From contig USJP01000127.1 in NCBI GenBank assembly GCA_900555105.1, positions 1-5,724 of the forward strand: a stretch of 5,724 nt of DNA, in the 5' to 3' direction. This stretch comes from an uncultured Coriobacteriaceae bacterium. GTDB taxonomy: Bacteria; Actinomycetota; Coriobacteriia; Coriobacteriales; UMGS124. The position numbers were made by a program, and so were the translations under genes. Below, one piece after another: positions 5,387 through 5,724 of this stretch (its first letter is position 1; the number at the start of each line of letters is the position of its first letter). The notes beneath the pieces are model-generated. The model saw only the letters and a program-made list of their open reading frames with translations. It ran no database searches and had not been told where the DNA came from.

Positions 5387-5724
5387 ATGAACAACCGCGC
5401 GTTGATCGGCCTGTCTGCCGCTGCTATGTCGGCCCTCGTGGCCACTGCAGTTGGCTGCGGCGAGCCCCAGCAGAAGACCTACACTCCTGCTGAGGAGCCC
5501 GCTGCCACGGTAGAGGCCCCGGCCACCACTGAGGCCGAGACCACCGAGACCGAGGCTGCTGAGCCCGAGGCCACCGAGGCCGAGAAGACCGAGGAGACCA
5601 CTGAGGCCGAGAAGACCGAGCAGGCCGCTCCCGCTGAGGAGACCAAGACCGACGAGAAGGCCGAGCCCGCCGCCGACAAGAAGGCCGAGGAGCCCGCTGC
5701 CGAGGAGGCCAAGTCTGACGACAA
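5387..5724 (+). CDS. Putative lipoprotein with Glu/Ala/Thr/Pro-rich region (cut by window end)
   Basis: Starting at the ATG at 5387, five bases after AAGGAGG (5375-5381), the frame is open to the window edge (112 codons). Residues 1-23 look like a lipoprotein signal peptide: MNNR, a hydrophobic stretch, then ATAVGC with the lipid-modified Cys at C24. Ala at -3 is less usual than Leu but acceptable. The mature part, CGEPQQKTYTP onward, is low-complexity: 25 of its first 89 residues are Glu, with Ala, Thr, Pro and increasing Lys, and almost no hydrophobic residues. It is therefore expected to be an extended, disordered, highly acidic spacer on the outer face of the membrane. A folded domain may follow beyond the window. 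Function is unknown. The coding strand is strongly purine-rich, which explains an uninterrupted Ser/Ala-rich frame on the opposite strand. Confidence 0.82.
   Translation, partial: MNNRALIGLSAAAMSALVATAVGCGEPQQKTYTPAEEPAATVEAPATTEAETTETEAAEPEATEAEKTEETTEAEKTEQAAPAEETKTDEKAEPAADKKAEEPAAEEAKSDD
5573..5620 (+). repeat. Short in-frame direct repeat inside the lipoprotein gene
   Basis: Two 21-base units at 5573-5593 and 5600-5620 each encode TEAEKTE and differ by one base (ACC versus ACT for the first Thr). They are spaced 27 bases apart, so the reading frame is kept. A related TEAE occurs earlier at residues 48-51. Such units allow in-frame expansion or contraction of the acidic spacer. Confidence 0.75.

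Noticed and set aside
5479..5724. Ser/Ala/Val-rich open frame on the minus strand opposite the lipoprotein
   Set aside because: It mirrors the GAG/GCC/ACC-rich codons of the acidic repeat region and has no independent start signal that I trust.

Overview
The window is G+C-rich, tightly packed bacterial DNA with six protein genes, two of them cut by the window ends. The mix fits a Gram-positive anaerobe of the Coriobacteriia type (Collinsella/Olsenella/Atopobium relatives): a citrate synthase of the kind found in clostridia, a UPF0237-type ACT protein, an MMPL transporter and an acidic lipoprotein, all in high-G+C codon use. The lineage is an inference from gene content and composition; no rRNA or other marker is present.

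Layout. At the left edge (minus strand, 1-1039) lies the N-terminal 346 residues of an MMPL/RND-family membrane transporter. A divergent gap of 141 bp leads to a plus-strand pair, a HIT-family nucleotide hydrolase (1181-1579) and, one base after its stop codon, a 496-residue trigger-factor-like protein (1581-3071). A strong hairpin at 3099-3134 closes this pair and probably also serves the convergent minus-strand gene. Citrate synthase (3202-4665, minus) is preceded by a small ACT-domain protein (4797-5075, minus). Both have dyad-rich upstream regions that could form structured RNA leaders. After a 311-bp divergent gap, a plus-strand lipoprotein with a Glu/Ala/Thr/Pro-rich low-complexity region begins at 5387 and runs off the right edge.

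How the genes may work together. The HIT-chaperone pair looks translationally coupled. The ACT protein and citrate synthase share a strand and may be co-transcribed. In an anaerobe citrate synthase often feeds 2-oxoglutarate/glutamate synthesis, so a small amino-acid-binding domain next to it is plausible as a sensor, but the sequence does not show this. The two edge genes are cell-envelope proteins with no visible link to the rest.

The most interesting points are: (1) the trigger-factor-like protein lacks the basic ribosome-docking loop of the family and has an extra N-terminal stretch; (2) a symmetric nested dyad lies in the citrate synthase upstream region; (3) several hairpins are stacked upstream of the ACT gene. 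No mobile element, CRISPR array, tRNA or rRNA gene was found.
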